Assembly (NCBI GenBank): GCA_948735595.1
Contig: CAPXSA010000002.1
Location: 1 to 64,000 of the forward strand
From: an uncultured Clostridia bacterium
Lineage (GTDB): Bacteria; Bacillota; Clostridia; TANB77; CAG-508
Length of the DNA stretch: 64,000 nt
Direction: 5' to 3'
Made by a program: the position numbers and the translations under genes
The notes under the pieces: generated by a model
Told to the model about the DNA's origin: nothing
Databases searched by the model: none
Seen by the model: only the letters and a program-made list of their open reading frames with translations
Shown: piece by piece, positions 17,039 to 27,118 of the stretch
Position numbering within the stretch: the stretch's first letter is position 1
How the letters are laid out: each line of letters begins with the position of its first letter

Positions 17039-18175
17039 CCTCCTTTATCAGCAGTAGCATTTTCATCTAAAATGATAAGACCTTTTTTCTTTTGCTGAAT
17101 ACAATATTTGATATTTGCCAAAATGAGAATGCTAAGCCCAATACCAATTACCAAAATTAGAATGATATATTTATACACATTATTTTCTAACATAGACAAT
17201 TGCTGCAAGTTTTGTGGTAATAGCCCGAATCCAAAAGCAAGAGAAGTAAATACACCAATTATCCATTTGTTGTATTGCAAATTAGAAACTTTTTGAAAAA
17301 TGCTAGTTGCAAAATAGGAAGCAATACTCAAATAAGAAATCATGGAAATAATCCAAATAAACACAAAGATAGCATCTAATCTTTGGAAAAATCTTCCGAA
17401 TTCGATAAAACGAGAGGCTAGGTAAAGAGGTAGAACTTCTTCAGTGGATGCAACAATTGGGAATAAGAGTAAAACAGTGGTTACACTTAAAAGCAAAAAG
17501 ATTGCAGAAATTCCAACAGAAGCAAGTGCAATTTTTTTATAATCCTTGAAATCTTTTAAGTGAGCGGGGATAAAGTACAAGTAACTAATTCCTCCAAAGG
17601 CAAATAGATTACTTAGGCCACTAAAAAAGGTAGAGGAGATACCATTACCAACGAAAGGCAAAGCTCTTTCCACTGTGAAGTTTCCAATGTTAGTAATAAA
17701 AATAAAGAAAATACTAAACAAAACAGCAGGTAAAAAGAATAAGTTAGCACGGGCAATTGGCTTGAAGCCTAGCTTGTTCACAAGAACAATGGCAATTAAA
17801 AGCAGTAGCATAATGACTCTTACAGGGGTACGTGGGAAAAAGATGATTTTTAGGGTTTCTGAGAAACTCCTTAAAACCACACTGACAGTAAAGAGTAAAT
17901 AACATATAAATAAAAGTCCAATAATTCTTTTTAACCATTTACCACCAAGAAAATTGCTAATGTCAAAAATATCTAAACCGTGGAAAATTCTTTAATAAAT
18001 GACTAACCAAATACGCTATTACTAAGGCAACAAGAGAAATGAAAAGCACATTTAAAATAGCACCAGAAGAAGTAGAATGGATAATACTCTTTGGCAAATT
18101 TAATATAATATGATTTACCATAATGGTAATGATAAGAGCAATTGCTTCTATATTTCCTATTTTTTTGTCTGACAT
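17035..18175 (-). CDS. Spore germination protein GerAB, read through one CGG +1 site
   Basis: A permease-like (APC superfamily) subunit of the germinant receptor, 379 residues once recoded. Frame 1 runs from ATG 18175 through MSDKKIGNIEAIALII to NFP, then CGG (codon 66, 17980-17978). The protein continues in the +1 frame as G-LDIFDISNFLGGKWLKRI, matching the family's FPG..DI.E..GGK..K segment. Without the shift it stops four codons later. Lies between gerAA and gerAC with tight spacing. Confidence 0.88.
17978..17980 (-). other. CGG +1 recoding site in gerAB
   Basis: Context CCA CGG TTT; +1 reading gives Pro-Gly(GGT)-Leu. In-frame codon 66. Removing one C restores one continuous family-length protein. 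Confidence 0.88.
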
Positions 18176-18191
18176 AAGTAAATCTTCCTTT

Positions 18192-19953
18192 CTATTTATA
18201 TCTCCATTTCATACTAATTGGTTCTTGTCTGTCATGGCGTTTGGTATCTAAGAAATCAGAGCGTTTTTCTCTTTGCCAAGTTGGGTTTAGGAAAAAGGCA
18301 TTTTTACCAGTACCTGTTACAGGGGAATATGGGGCAGTGTATGGTACTCCGAAAGACTTAATGCTACATAAAATACAAGTGTAAACAAAAAGACCTAGTC
18401 CAATACCGAAGAACCCTGCTATATATCCGTAGTAAAATAAAAATAAAACGCATTAATCTTAAGTGAAAACCGAAGGAAAAGTCAGGAATGGAGAAAGAGG
18501 CAATGGCAGTAATAGCAATAATGATGATAAGGATAGGACTAACAATACTAGCACTTACGGCAGCCTGTCCAATGACTAAAGCACCAACAATTCCAATGGT
18601 AGCACTAAGGGGAGAAGGAACACGAAGTCCAGCTTCTCGAATTAGCTCAAATGAGATTTCCATAACTAGCACTTCAAAGATAATAGGAAATGGAACATTT
18701 TCTCTGGAAGCTAGAATGGAAAAGAGCAGTTCTGTTGGTAGTAACTCTTGATGAAAGTCTGTTAAAGCAATGTATAGTCCTGGCAGTAGCAGTGTAATAC
18801 CAATTGCAAGTAAACGCAAGAATTTCAAAAAGTTTGCAAATTGGAACTTTAGGTTTGTGTCCTCAGGTGAGGAAATAAAGTCAATTAAAGTAACTGGCAT
18901 TACTAAGCAATAAGGATTACCGTTAACTAAAACAATAACTCTACCACCATATAAGTATTTTGTTGCTTTGTCTGGACGCTCTGTTAATAAGACTTGTGGA
19001 GCACTGCTTTTTTGATTTTCTTCGATTAATTGTACTAATTCACCAGAAGAAAGAAGGGAGTCAATTTCTAAGTTGTTCATACGATATTTTACTTCTGCTA
19101 CTAAGTCTGAATTAGCAATATTTTTCATATAGCAAACTGTGCATTTGGTTTTACTTAGCTTGCCAATAGAAAGATTTTCAATGATTAAGTTTTCGTTATT
19201 TACTGACCTGCGAAGCAAGGAAGTGTTAGTTCTGATGTTTTCAACAAAGGCTTCTTGTGGCCCTTGAATAATAATTTCATTATTAGAGGTACTAACTCCT
19301 CTTTGTTTAAAACCCTTGACGTCAATGCTGAAAGCAATGGGGAGAGTATCTACAAATAAAAGGCAATTTCCCATATTAACACCATCAAAAACGTCAGAAA
19401 AGGCAGATACTTTTTCTACATTATTTTGAGGAAGCAAACTATCCATAATATAATCTTCTAAATTAAAGATTTTGACTCTTTTGACAGTAATATTACTAGC
19501 TACACCTTCAGATACAACTTGATTTTCGTCACCATCAAAGATATTGGCTCTATTGCGTAGCATTAAGGCTTGAAGTACGTTGTCATTGATTAGTTGGGAA
19601 TTAACCATACCATCAATAAAAAGAAGTAGGGCTTTGTATTGCCTATTTCTAGCATGTAAAGTGAATTCACGAAGAATGATATCACTATTGATTAAGGTGT
19701 TGTATTTGACTTTGATATATTCTAAAGTAACATCTAAACTGGAAAAAATATTTTTCACTTCAGAGATTTTTGCGTTTTCTTGCATTTGCTTTGTGGTTAA
19801 AGAGGCAGGAGAAACGGAATTGTTGTTTTCAGTTTCACTACTGTCAGATAAATGAAAATGATATTCTTGGGCTTTAGGACCTTCGAAGTATGTTTTCAAA
19901 CTGTCAGTTAGCTTTTCTTGCCATTTTGGTTTTTGGTTTGCATTTTCTTCCAT
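18192..19953 (-). CDS. Spore germination protein GerAA, read through one CGG +1 site
   Basis: The A subunit of the germinant receptor (GerAA/SpoVAF family), 586 residues once recoded. A long N-terminal soluble domain (1-380) precedes membrane segments; FEVLVMEISFELIREAGLRV is diagnostic. CGG is codon 509 (18429-18427). In the +1 frame the protein continues LLG-YIAGFFGIGLGLFVY and ends with a polar tail, as in the family. In frame 0 it would run into an unrelated 20-residue tail. First gene of the gerA operon. Confidence 0.9.
18427..18429 (-). other. CGG +1 recoding site in gerAA
   Basis: Context TTA CTA CGG ATA; +1 reading gives Leu-Leu-Gly(GGA)-Tyr. In-frame codon 509. Confidence 0.88.
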
Positions 19954-20198
19954 GTATGAGTTCCTTTCGTTTGATTTTCTATTTAGATAATGATCAACAT
20001 TAATTTTTGTTAAATTTAGTGTTTTCCAAAAGTGGAAAAAGTATTCAAGAAAATAGAAGAAATTGAAAAATGAAAAAGTCGAGATTTGTCGAAAAATAGA
20101 ATGTATAAATTAAAGTTGATTTATTTCGAGAAAAGTATTGAATGTGAAATTTTAGTATGTTAAAATATATCTAAATTTGTAGAAAGGAGGGAGAAGTT

Positions 20199-20570
20199 AT
20201 GACAATGGAAGAGAAGATTGATTTCCTTATGAATTCATTCATAGAGATGAAAGAAACGATGACAACAATGCAAAAAGACATCAAGGGATTAAAAGATGAT
20301 GTCAAAGAATTAAAAGATGATGTCAAAGAATTAAAAGATGATGTCAAAAAATTAAAAGATGATGTCAAAGAATTAAGACAAGACCATGAAAATATGAATA
20401 GAGCCTTAATTTTAATCGAAGATGATACTTCTAACAAAATACCTGCGCTTTTTGATGGTTATTCTTTTCATCAACAACATATTGAAGATAATGATAAGAG
20501 ATTAATTGTTTTAGAAAATGAAGTTGATGAACATTCAATCAGAATTTCAGCCTTAGAGCAAATAAATTAA
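20199..20570 (+). CDS. Coiled-coil protein with tandem heptad repeats
   Basis: A 123-residue protein. Residues 28-60 are about four copies of the heptad KELKDDV, encoded by near-identical 21-base direct repeats (about 20284-20370). The rest is also helical and charged. AAAGGAGGG precedes the ATG at 20199. It may be a soluble oligomerising protein; function unknown. Exact DNA repeats suggest recent expansion and likely copy-number variation. Confidence 0.65.
   Translation: MTMEEKIDFLMNSFIEMKETMTTMQKDIKGLKDDVKELKDDVKELKDDVKKLKDDVKELRQDHENMNRALILIEDDTSNKIPALFDGYSFHQQHIEDNDKRLIVLENEVDEHSIRISALEQIN
20284..20370 (+). repeat. 21-base tandem repeats inside the coiled-coil gene
   Basis: About four direct copies of AAAGATGATGTCAAAGAATT(A), each encoding one heptad. 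One copy differs by a single base (AAAAAATTA), and the last ends AGAATTAAGACAA. Confidence 0.85.
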
Positions 20571-20621
20571 GTCATATTGAATTAGAATCAAAGATTTAAT
20601 TCTTAAAATGAATAAGAAGAG

Positions 20622-20682
20622 AATGGAGCTAAATTATGTAATTTTAAATAATTCTTAAGATTATATAACTTAGCTCCATTTA
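20622..20682 (+). terminator. Inverted repeat after the coiled-coil gene
   Basis: AATGGAGCTAAATTAT and ATAACTTAGCTCCATTT form a long AT-rich imperfect stem. Probably a terminator, with weak U-tract. Confidence 0.5.
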
Positions 20683-20689
20683 AAAATAA

Positions 20690-20724
20690 ATGAAAGTAAG
20701 AACATATTGAAATATGTTCTTACT
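20690..20724 (-). terminator. Terminator of spoIVA
   Basis: On the minus strand AGTAAGAACATAT, loop TTCA and ATATGTTCTTACT form a perfect 13-pair stem followed by a T-rich run. Confidence 0.7.
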
Positions 20725-20733
20725 CTAATAAGG

Positions 20734-22215
20734 TTATAAAATAATACAGATTAATCCGCCACTACCTTCGTTCACAATACGTTCTAAAGTTTCTTGCAAT
20801 TTTGCTTGTGCTTCTTCAGGCATTCTAGATAATTTATTTTGTAAACCTTCATTAACTAATTCGTGTAAATTCTTTCCAAAAATATTAGATTCCCAAATTT
20901 TCTTAGGGTCTGACTCAAATTCAGAAAGCAGATAATTTACTAAATCTTCTGACTGTTTTTCACTTCCTACAATAGGAGAAACTTCGGTTTCAATATCTGC
21001 TCTTATCATATGAATACTAGGAGCTTTAGCTTTTAATTTAACACCAAATCTAGAACCTTGTTTCACCATTTCAGGCTCTTCTAATAGAAGTTCATCAATA
21101 GAAGGTGTTACAATACCATAGCCTGTTGCTTTAACTTCTTCTAGAGCATAAGCAATTTTATCATATTGCTTCTTGGTTTGTGCAAATTCTGTAATCGTGC
21201 TAAATAGAGCACCCTCATCATTAATTTCTACACCCGAGATTTCAGTTAACACTTTGTAGAATAGTTCATCCATTAATTGAATGGAAATATTAACACTACC
21301 TTCACCAAGACGAATTTCATCTAGAGTTGTTTTGGTAATAACTTGTGTATTTTGTAACTGAGAAATACCACCATCTACTTGTTTTAAAATATGAATATTG
21401 GTAAATGCAGTTTGAATTTCAGAATATAGTTCTTTCTTTAACCAGTGGTCATCACAAAGACCATCTACCCATCTAGGGAAATTTAAATTGATAGTTTCAA
21501 TTGGAAATTCATATAAAATCTTACTAAAGATATAATCGATATCTTCTAAATCTAGATGAGCACAATCTGTTGGGATAACAGAAACCTGATATTTATCTTC
21601 TAACTTTTTAGCTAAAGCTTTGGTGTAATCAGAAAATGGATCATCGCTATTTAAGACAATGACAAATGGTTTGTTTAATTCTTGTAATTCTTTTACAACT
21701 CGCTCTTCAGCAGTAATGTAATCTTCACGAGGAATGTCAGTAACGCTTCCATCAGTAGTTACTAAAATACCAATGGTAGAATGTTCTGCAATTACCTTAC
21801 GAGTACCCATTTCAGCAGCTTCTTCAAATGGAATTTCTTCCTCAAACCAAGGTGTTTTTACCATACGAGGCATGTCGTCTTCTAAATATCCAATAGCATT
21901 GTTTACTAAGTAGCCAACGCAATCTACTAGTCTAGTTTTAAATTTTAGGTTTTCACCAATCGTAATTTCAACAGCTTCATTAGGAATAAACTTTGGCTCA
22001 GTTGTCATGATAGTTCTTCCACCGGCACTTTGTGGTAGTTCGTCACGAGCTCTTTCCTTTTTGTATTCATTATCAATGTTTGGAATAACCAGTAAGTCCA
22101 TAAAGTTTTTGATAAAAGTAGATTTACCAGTACGAACAGGACCAACTACACCAACATAAATGTCGCCATCAGTACGTAAAGCTATATCTTGATATAATTT
22201 TAAATTCTCTTCCAT
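20734..22215 (-). CDS. spoIVA: Stage IV sporulation protein A
   Basis: A 493-residue spore-coat morphogenetic ATPase that assembles the basement layer around the forespore. The N-terminal Walker A is VGVVGPVRTGKSTFIKNF (residues 22-39), followed by the SpoIVA-specific DELPQSAGGRTIMTTEPKF. It ends in the short hydrophobic GGLICIIL tail needed for localisation in the family. Direct evidence that the organism forms endospores. GAGGGGG lies before the ATG. Confidence 0.97.
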   Translation of the reverse strand: MEENLKLYQDIALRTDGDIYVGVVGPVRTGKSTFIKNFMDLLVIPNIDNEYKKERARDELPQSAGGRTIMTTEPKFIPNEAVEITIGENLKFKTRLVDCVGYLVNNAIGYLEDDMPRMVKTPWFEEEIPFEEAAEMGTRKVIAEHSTIGILVTTDGSVTDIPREDYITAEERVVKELQELNKPFVIVLNSDDPFSDYTKALAKKLEDKYQVSVIPTDCAHLDLEDIDYIFSKILYEFPIETINLNFPRWVDGLCDDHWLKKELYSEIQTAFTNIHILKQVDGGISQLQNTQVITKTTLDEIRLGEGSVNISIQLMDELFYKVLTEISGVEINDEGALFSTITEFAQTKKQYDKIAYALEEVKATGYGIVTPSIDELLLEEPEMVKQGSRFGVKLKAKAPSIHMIRADIETEVSPIVGSEKQSEDLVNYLLSEFESDPKKIWESNIFGKNLHELVNEGLQNKLSRMPEEAQAKLQETLERIVNEGSGGLICIIL

Positions 22216-22263
22216 GAATTATTAACCCCCTCTAAGAAATGTTTGTACAAAAAATCTTTAATT

Positions 22264-22294
22264 AATGTATATTAGACAGACTAAAAAGTATGAC
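22264..22294 (-). promoter_or_regulatory. Possible sigma-E-type promoter of spoIVA
   Basis: On the minus strand GTCATACT, about 15 bases, then AATATACATT resembles the mother-cell sigma-E pattern (ATA-N16-CATACAAT). Fits the known sigma-E control of spoIVA, but the match is loose. Confidence 0.35.
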
Positions 22295-22388
22295 AAAAAT
22301 GAAAAAATAATTTTCATGAAAAAAGAATATACAAATTAAAAAAAGTAGTATATAATGTAAAAAATTATAGTGAGGGAGGAAAGAAAAA

Positions 22389-22967
22389 ATGGGAATAGCA
22401 GCATTAGTTTTAGGAATTATTGCCTTTGTGTTAGCAGTTACATTTGTGTTAGCACCACTTGGTGTAGTATTAGCAGTGATTGGATTAATTTTAGGAATCG
22501 TAGATACAGTAAAGAAAGGAAAAACTGGAGAGAAAAAAGCAATTAGCATGGCAGGAATGATTTTAAGTGCAGTTATGTTTATTGTGCTAATAGTGGAATC
22601 ATTTTTTATATTAATTGTGGGGATTGCAGTATATGATTCGGTAAGTGACTATGATAGAAACACAATACAAATGCCAGTAATAAACGAGGCAGAAATGTTC
22701 AATTCAAAATTTTCAGGATATGAAGGAAATCAAACAGGTTCAAGAGTTAAAATAGTATTAAACAATATTAGCATTAATAATAGTTATAATGAACATGAGA
22801 TAGATGTGTACTACAATGGTCTAATGGAAGAAGCTGATGAATTGAAAGCAAAGATAAGTGCAACACAAAAGTATACAATTACATTTTATAAAGACATAGA
22901 TGGCTATATTAATAAAGCATATATTATGCCAAATTATAGTAATACTACAACTAATAATCAGCTATAG
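22389..22967 (+). CDS. DUF4190-like membrane protein
   Basis: A 192-residue protein. Residues 1-75 hold three hydrophobic segments with small-residue-rich turns (LGIIAFVLAVTFVLAPLGVV; ISMAGMILSAVMFIVL), as in DUF4190 proteins; the rest is an extracytoplasmic polar domain. GAGGGAGG precedes it. Its stop lies inside the left arm of the R3 element. Confidence 0.6.
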   Translation: MGIAALVLGIIAFVLAVTFVLAPLGVVLAVIGLILGIVDTVKKGKTGEKKAISMAGMILSAVMFIVLIVESFFILIVGIAVYDSVSDYDRNTIQMPVINEAEMFNSKFSGYEGNQTGSRVKIVLNNISINNSYNEHEIDVYYNGLMEEADELKAKISATQKYTITFYKDIDGYINKAYIMPNYSNTTTNNQL

Positions 22968-23070
22968 TAGTATTTACTTTCTTGTTTTTCAAATGCCCGT
23001 TGCAGTCAGAAATTTCAAAGAAGAAAGTCAGAACGGTACCTTTCAAAACTGCGAAAGTAGAACTACTATA
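22963..23070 (+). repeat. Pseudoknot-capable structured element, family R3, copy a
   Basis: Outer arms TATAGTAG..TTACTTTC and GAAAGTAG..CTACTATA pair. The core is nearly identical to 53297-53415: CTTGTTTTTCAAATGCCC, GTTGCAGTC, a six-to-seven-base variable loop, AAGAAGAAAGTCAG, AACGGTACCTTTC, AAAACTGCGAAA. CCGTT pairs with AACGG and GCAGT with ACTGC in crossed order, which would form a pseudoknot. The outer arms differ completely from copy b but pair in each. Confidence 0.75.
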
Positions 23071-23094
23071 ACTTAATATAAAAGGAGTAAAACA

Positions 23095-23941
23095 ATGGCA
23101 ATAATCATTAATGGAAAAGAATTAGCAGCAAAAGTAAGATTAGAATTAAAAGAAGAAGTAGCAGAATTAAAAAAGCAAGGAATTCAACCTAAACTAGCAG
23201 TGATTATGGTAGGAAATGATGGAGCATCAGCAGTATATGTGCGTAATAAAAGTAAAGCTTGTGACGAAATAGGAATTGCTTTTGAAGAATTTTTATTAGA
23301 GGAAGATACAACAAGAGAAGAATTATTAAATCTAATTGAAGAATTAAATCATAGAGAGGATGTTCACGGAATTTTATTACAAAGTCCAATTCCAAAACAT
23401 CTAGATATTAGAGAAGCTTTCAATGCCATCAGTTATAAAAAAGATGTTGACGGATTTCATCCAATTAATGTGGGAAAATTAGCAATTGGAGAAGAGTGTC
23501 TTGTCTCATGTACACCAACAGGTGTTATGAAAATGTTAGAAGAATATCATATTGAAACACAAGGAAAAAATGCAGTTGTGATTGGAAGAAGTAATATTGT
23601 AGGAAGACCACTTGCACAACTTTTAATTAATAGTAATGCAACTGTTACAGTTTGTCATTCCAAAACACAAAATATAGCAGAAATAACAAAGAAGGCAGAC
23701 ATTTTAGTAGCAGCTATTCGGAAAGCCAAGATTTGTGACAGAGAATATGGTTAAAGAAGGAGCAATTGTTATTGATGTAGGTATTAATAGAAATGAAGAA
23801 GGCAAATTAGTAGGAGATGTAGATTTTGAAAATGTAGAAAAAAAGGCATCTTACATCACACCAGTACCGGGGGGAGTAGGACCTATGACAATTGCTATGC
23901 TAATGAGCAATGTGGTTAAGTCAGCTGTAAGCGAAGAATGA
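23095..23941 (+). CDS. folD: Methylenetetrahydrofolate dehydrogenase/cyclohydrolase FolD, read through one CGG +1 site
   Basis: A bifunctional one-carbon enzyme, 281 residues once recoded. Family motifs in frame 0: YVRNKSKACDEIGI with the catalytic lysine, LLQSPIPKH, DVDGFHPINVG and the NADP loop VIGRSNIVGRPLAQLL. At codon 209 (23719-23721) CGG replaces the start of AAIGKPRF; the rest, TENMVKEGAIVIDVGINR and ITPVPGGVGPMTIAML, is in the +1 frame. Works with fhs (37156). The C-terminal part has no start signal of its own. Confidence 0.95.
23719..23721 (+). other. CGG +1 recoding site in folD
   Basis: Context GCT ATT CGG AAA; +1 reading gives Ala-Ile-Gly(GGA)-Lys-Pro, the conserved FolD segment. 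In-frame codon 209. Confidence 0.95.
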
Positions 23942-23960
23942 ACTGTATAGATGACTTATG

Positions 23961-24009
23961 CAAATTTTACAAATTCTTAAAGCTTTGCTTTCTAGAATTT
24001 GTAAATTTG
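23961..24009 (+). repeat. AT-rich palindrome, family R6, copy a
   Basis: ACAAATTCTTAAAGC, loop, GCTTTCTAGAATTTGT (23969-24002), with a longer AT-rich stem around it (CAAATTTTACAAATTC / GAATTTGTAAATTTG). A reverse-complement copy is at 50435-50467. It may act as the terminator for folD, though no U-tract follows. Confidence 0.6.
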
Positions 24010-24072
24010 TGAAAGCTGATAAAAAAAGAAAACTAAGAAGTTCGGGGGCTTGATTTTATAGGAGGAAAACTT

Positions 24073-24714
24073 ATGAGAATTATTTATCAAGCCGAAAAAA
24101 ATTATCCAGAAAAGTTAAGACATATTTATGCGCCACCTGCAAAGTTATATTTACTAGGTGATGAAAATATATTAAATAAGCCATCCATAGCTATCATTGG
24201 TTGTAGACAAGCAAGCGATTATGGCAAAAAGGTGGCTTTTCGTTTTGCCTATGAATTAGCAAAACAAGGAATTGTAGTAATCAGTGGATTAGCCAGAGGA
24301 ATAGATACTTGTGGACATTTAGGAGCAGTAAAAGCAAATGGGCAAACAATTGCTGTTTTAGGAAGCGGATTTGGACATATTTATCCTACAGAAAATAAAG
24401 GGTTATGTAGAGACATTATCCAAAAAGGAGGAGCGATTGTAACAGAATATGAGCCAAAAAGTAAGCCAGAAAAGATGCACTTTCCTGCTAGAAATCGATT
24501 AATTAGTGGATTATCCGATGGAGTTCTAGTAGTAGAAGCAAAAGAAAAGAGTGGAACTCTTATCACAGTAGATTATGCACTAGATCAAGGAAAAGATGTT
24601 TTTATCATTCCGGGCAATATTACAAGCCAAAATTCTAATGGAACAAATAGTTTAATTCAACAAGGTGCTAAATTAGTTACAAAAGTAGAAGATATTTTGG
24701 CAGAATTACTTTAA
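24073..24714 (+). CDS. DprA-like DNA-processing protein, core domain only
   Basis: A 213-residue protein made only of the DprA Rossmann-like domain (PF02481): GCRQASDYGKKVAFRFAYEL, ISGLARGIDTCGHLGA, FPARNRLISGLSDGVLVVEA and GTLITVDYALDQGKDVF. It binds ssDNA and loads RecA in transformation in other bacteria. Usual DprA is about 290-370 residues with N-terminal SAM-like and C-terminal winged-helix parts; both are missing here. GGAGG precedes the ATG. Confidence 0.88.
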   Translation: MRIIYQAEKNYPEKLRHIYAPPAKLYLLGDENILNKPSIAIIGCRQASDYGKKVAFRFAYELAKQGIVVISGLARGIDTCGHLGAVKANGQTIAVLGSGFGHIYPTENKGLCRDIIQKGGAIVTEYEPKSKPEKMHFPARNRLISGLSDGVLVVEAKEKSGTLITVDYALDQGKDVFIIPGNITSQNSNGTNSLIQQGAKLVTKVEDILAELL

Positions 24715-24796
24715 AAATTGGAAAAAATATGATATAATAAGTAACGAATGATAAATTCGGGGAAATGGCAGAAGCAAGAAAGGAGATAAAAAGTAA

Positions 24797-26212
24797 ATGG
24801 CAGATGAAGCGGTTACAAAAAAAGGAACGAAGAAAACATCATCAACAAAAAGCAGTGAAAAGAAAATAGCAACAGGAAGTACAAAGAGAATTGTACAAAG
24901 TAGAAGTTCCTCAGCAGCAGGAAAGAAGAGTACTGCTAAAAAGGAAAATACAACAAAAGCTGCTACAAAGATAGAAAAAAGTACTCCTAAAACTACTAGG
25001 AAAAAAGAAAGCACAGAAAGAGAAGAAAAAAGAAAGAAGACAACAGCAACTAAAACAGATGCTGCTATTAAACGTGTAGAAACAACTAAAAAATCTAATA
25101 GTAAAAACGAAACTGCTAAAAAAACAACTACCAAGAAAGCAGAAAAGATAGTAGAAGTAGAGCCAAAAGAAAAAAAGACAAAAAGTACTACAACTAAAAA
25201 AGGAAAACATTCATTGACTTCAGAAGAGATTTCCAATGTTGAAAAAGCATTGGAAGAAGCAATAGAAACAGCAAAACAAGAAATATTGAAAAAGGCTAGA
25301 GAAGAAAATAAAATAGAAATTCCAACTATTGAAGAATTATTAAAAAAGGCAGGAATAACAGAAACAGAAAGTCTTGTGAACAAAAAGAATGAGCCTAAAA
25401 GAGAAGAATTTTTATCCTTGGAAGATGATGAAGAACTAGAAGAAGATGATGAAGAATTAGATGAGATAGAGGAAGAAGAATTCGAAGATGAAGAGGAGTT
25501 AGACGAAAGTGATGATATAGACGAGGACGAATTTGAAGAAGACGAAGATTCTGACGAAGAATATAGCGAGGAAGACGAGATAGAAGAATACGATGAAGAA
25601 GATGACGAATATGAAGATGATGACGAATATGAATATGAATATGAGGATGAAGAAGATGAAGAAGATGAGGAAGACGATGATGAAATAGAAGAGGAAGAAG
25701 AACAACCTAAAACACGTCTTCAAAGAAGAAGAGAAAGAGAAATTACAGAAGTAGTTGGAAAAGAAATTAAGAAAAATAAAAAAGTGGCTGATGTAGAACT
25801 TGGAAAAATTCATGCAAGAGTATTCCAAAATATTTGCTTAGCAGTAGCAATGATGTTATACCTAAATTTTCTTGTTTTAGGTTTTGTAAATATTGAAAAT
25901 CCAGTTTTTGTTACTGACTTAAAAGTATTTAGTATTGCACTTTTAGTAATTGCAGTTGGCATATTTGAATATGCCTATAAAAAAGATAGTGGAAGACATA
26001 CCATTCATGGAATAGAAATATTAGCGCTTGCATTTTCAACAATGGCTTTGATATATGTTAATTTAATGTGGCAAGGAAAATTTGTTTATATAGTAGCACT
26101 TATCACTTTCCTTTTTGCAATTTACTATGTAGCAAAATCTATTATTGTTTATAACAAAATGAAGAAGCAATATTTTATCAATGAGATGAAAAAAGTGATA
26201 AAAAGGAGATAG
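24797..26212 (+). CDS. Charge-block membrane protein (basic tail, acidic tract, four helices)
   Basis: A 471-residue protein of unknown function. Residues 1-145 are Lys/Thr/Ser-rich and histone H1-like (KKTSSTKSSEKK). Residues 145-200 are helical. Residues 205-300 are almost pure Asp/Glu with Tyr. Residues 340-455 hold about four membrane helices. AAAGGAG precedes the ATG. It lies between dprA-like and yicC. The disordered cytoplasmic part could bind nucleic acid or ribosomes (inference). Long antisense frames here arise from composition. Confidence 0.7.
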   Translation: MADEAVTKKGTKKTSSTKSSEKKIATGSTKRIVQSRSSSAAGKKSTAKKENTTKAATKIEKSTPKTTRKKESTEREEKRKKTTATKTDAAIKRVETTKKSNSKNETAKKTTTKKAEKIVEVEPKEKKTKSTTTKKGKHSLTSEEISNVEKALEEAIETAKQEILKKAREENKIEIPTIEELLKKAGITETESLVNKKNEPKREEFLSLEDDEELEEDDEELDEIEEEEFEDEEELDESDDIDEDEFEEDEDSDEEYSEEDEIEEYDEEDDEYEDDDEYEYEYEDEEDEEDEEDDDEIEEEEEQPKTRLQRRREREITEVVGKEIKKNKKVADVELGKIHARVFQNICLAVAMMLYLNFLVLGFVNIENPVFVTDLKVFSIALLVIAVGIFEYAYKKDSGRHTIHGIEILALAFSTMALIYVNLMWQGKFVYIVALITFLFAIYYVAKSIIVYNKMKKQYFINEMKKVIKRR

Positions 26213-26224
26213 GAAGGAATACAT

Positions 26225-27100
26225 ATGAATAGTATGACAGGCTTTGGAAGAGCAAAGCTAGAAAAAGAAGGAAGAGAGTACTTAGTAGAGATTCGTTCGG
26301 TGAATCATAAATACGCAGATATCACAGTAAAGGCACCCCGTAATCTTTTATATTTAGAAGATAAAATTAGAAAAGCCATTTTACAAAAAGTGGCAAGGGG
26401 AAAAATTGAGGTTTTTATTAGTTATGCCAACTACGGCATAGAGGGAAAAAACGTTGTTATCAATAAAGAACTGGCCAAAGTGTATATTCAAGAATTGACG
26501 AAGTTAGCAGAAGAAAATGATATTTCAAGTGGACTTCGTGCAAGCGAAATTTCAAAGCTTCCAGATGTGATGAATATACAATTAGAAGAAGATAGTTCAG
26601 AAACAATTTGGGCAGAACTTTTGGAATGTTTAGAAAATGCCATAGATAATTTTATAGAAATGAGAGTGCTAGAAGGAAACAGGATAAAACAAGACTTACA
26701 GGCACGTTTAAAGCAAATTGCTAAAAATGTCGATGAAATTTCAAATTTTTCTACTGGACTTCTAGAAGAATATGTAGTAAAATTGCAAGAAAGAATTAAA
26801 GAAATATTAAAAACAAATGTCGTTGATGAAACAAGGTTAGCACAAGAAACCGTTATTTATGCTGATAAATGCTCAATTGAAGAAGAAATCACAAGATTAA
26901 AAAGTCATATTGAGCAATTTGAAAAATTGCTAGAGTCAGAAGAACCTTGTGGAAAGAAATTAGACTTCTTAGTGCAAGAGATGAATAGAGAAACCAATAC
27001 AATAGGCTCTAAATCTGGAAGATTGCAAATAACGAATTTGGTAATAGATTTAAAAACACAAATTGAAGATATTAGAGAGCAAATACAAAACATTGAGTAA
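26225..27100 (+). CDS. yicC: YicC family endoribonuclease
   Basis: A 291-residue YicC/YloC protein: NSMTGFGRAKLEKEGREYLV at the N-terminus, EIRSVNHKYADI, and the acidic C-terminal domain (CSIEEEITRLKSHIEQFEKL). Members cleave RNA in E. coli and B. subtilis. It sits 12 bases after the previous gene and just ahead of rpoZ, the typical Firmicutes order. Confidence 0.94.
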   Translation: MNSMTGFGRAKLEKEGREYLVEIRSVNHKYADITVKAPRNLLYLEDKIRKAILQKVARGKIEVFISYANYGIEGKNVVINKELAKVYIQELTKLAEENDISSGLRASEISKLPDVMNIQLEEDSSETIWAELLECLENAIDNFIEMRVLEGNRIKQDLQARLKQIAKNVDEISNFSTGLLEEYVVKLQERIKEILKTNVVDETRLAQETVIYADKCSIEEEITRLKSHIEQFEKLLESEEPCGKKLDFLVQEMNRETNTIGSKSGRLQITNLVIDLKTQIEDIREQIQNIE

Positions 27101-27118
27101 AAGGGGAAGAGTAAAATT

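Noticed and set aside
20284..20370. CRISPR array
   Set aside because: The units are contiguous 21-base coding repeats without spacers; no cas genes are near.
22963..23070. Hammerhead, twister or pistol ribozyme for the R3 element
   Set aside because: The conserved catalytic cores of these ribozymes are not found in the shared segment.
24706..25828. Long minus-strand open frames over the charge-block gene
   Set aside because: They are mirror images of Lys/Glu/Asp-rich codons, lack binding sites and encode implausible Phe/Ser/Leu runs.
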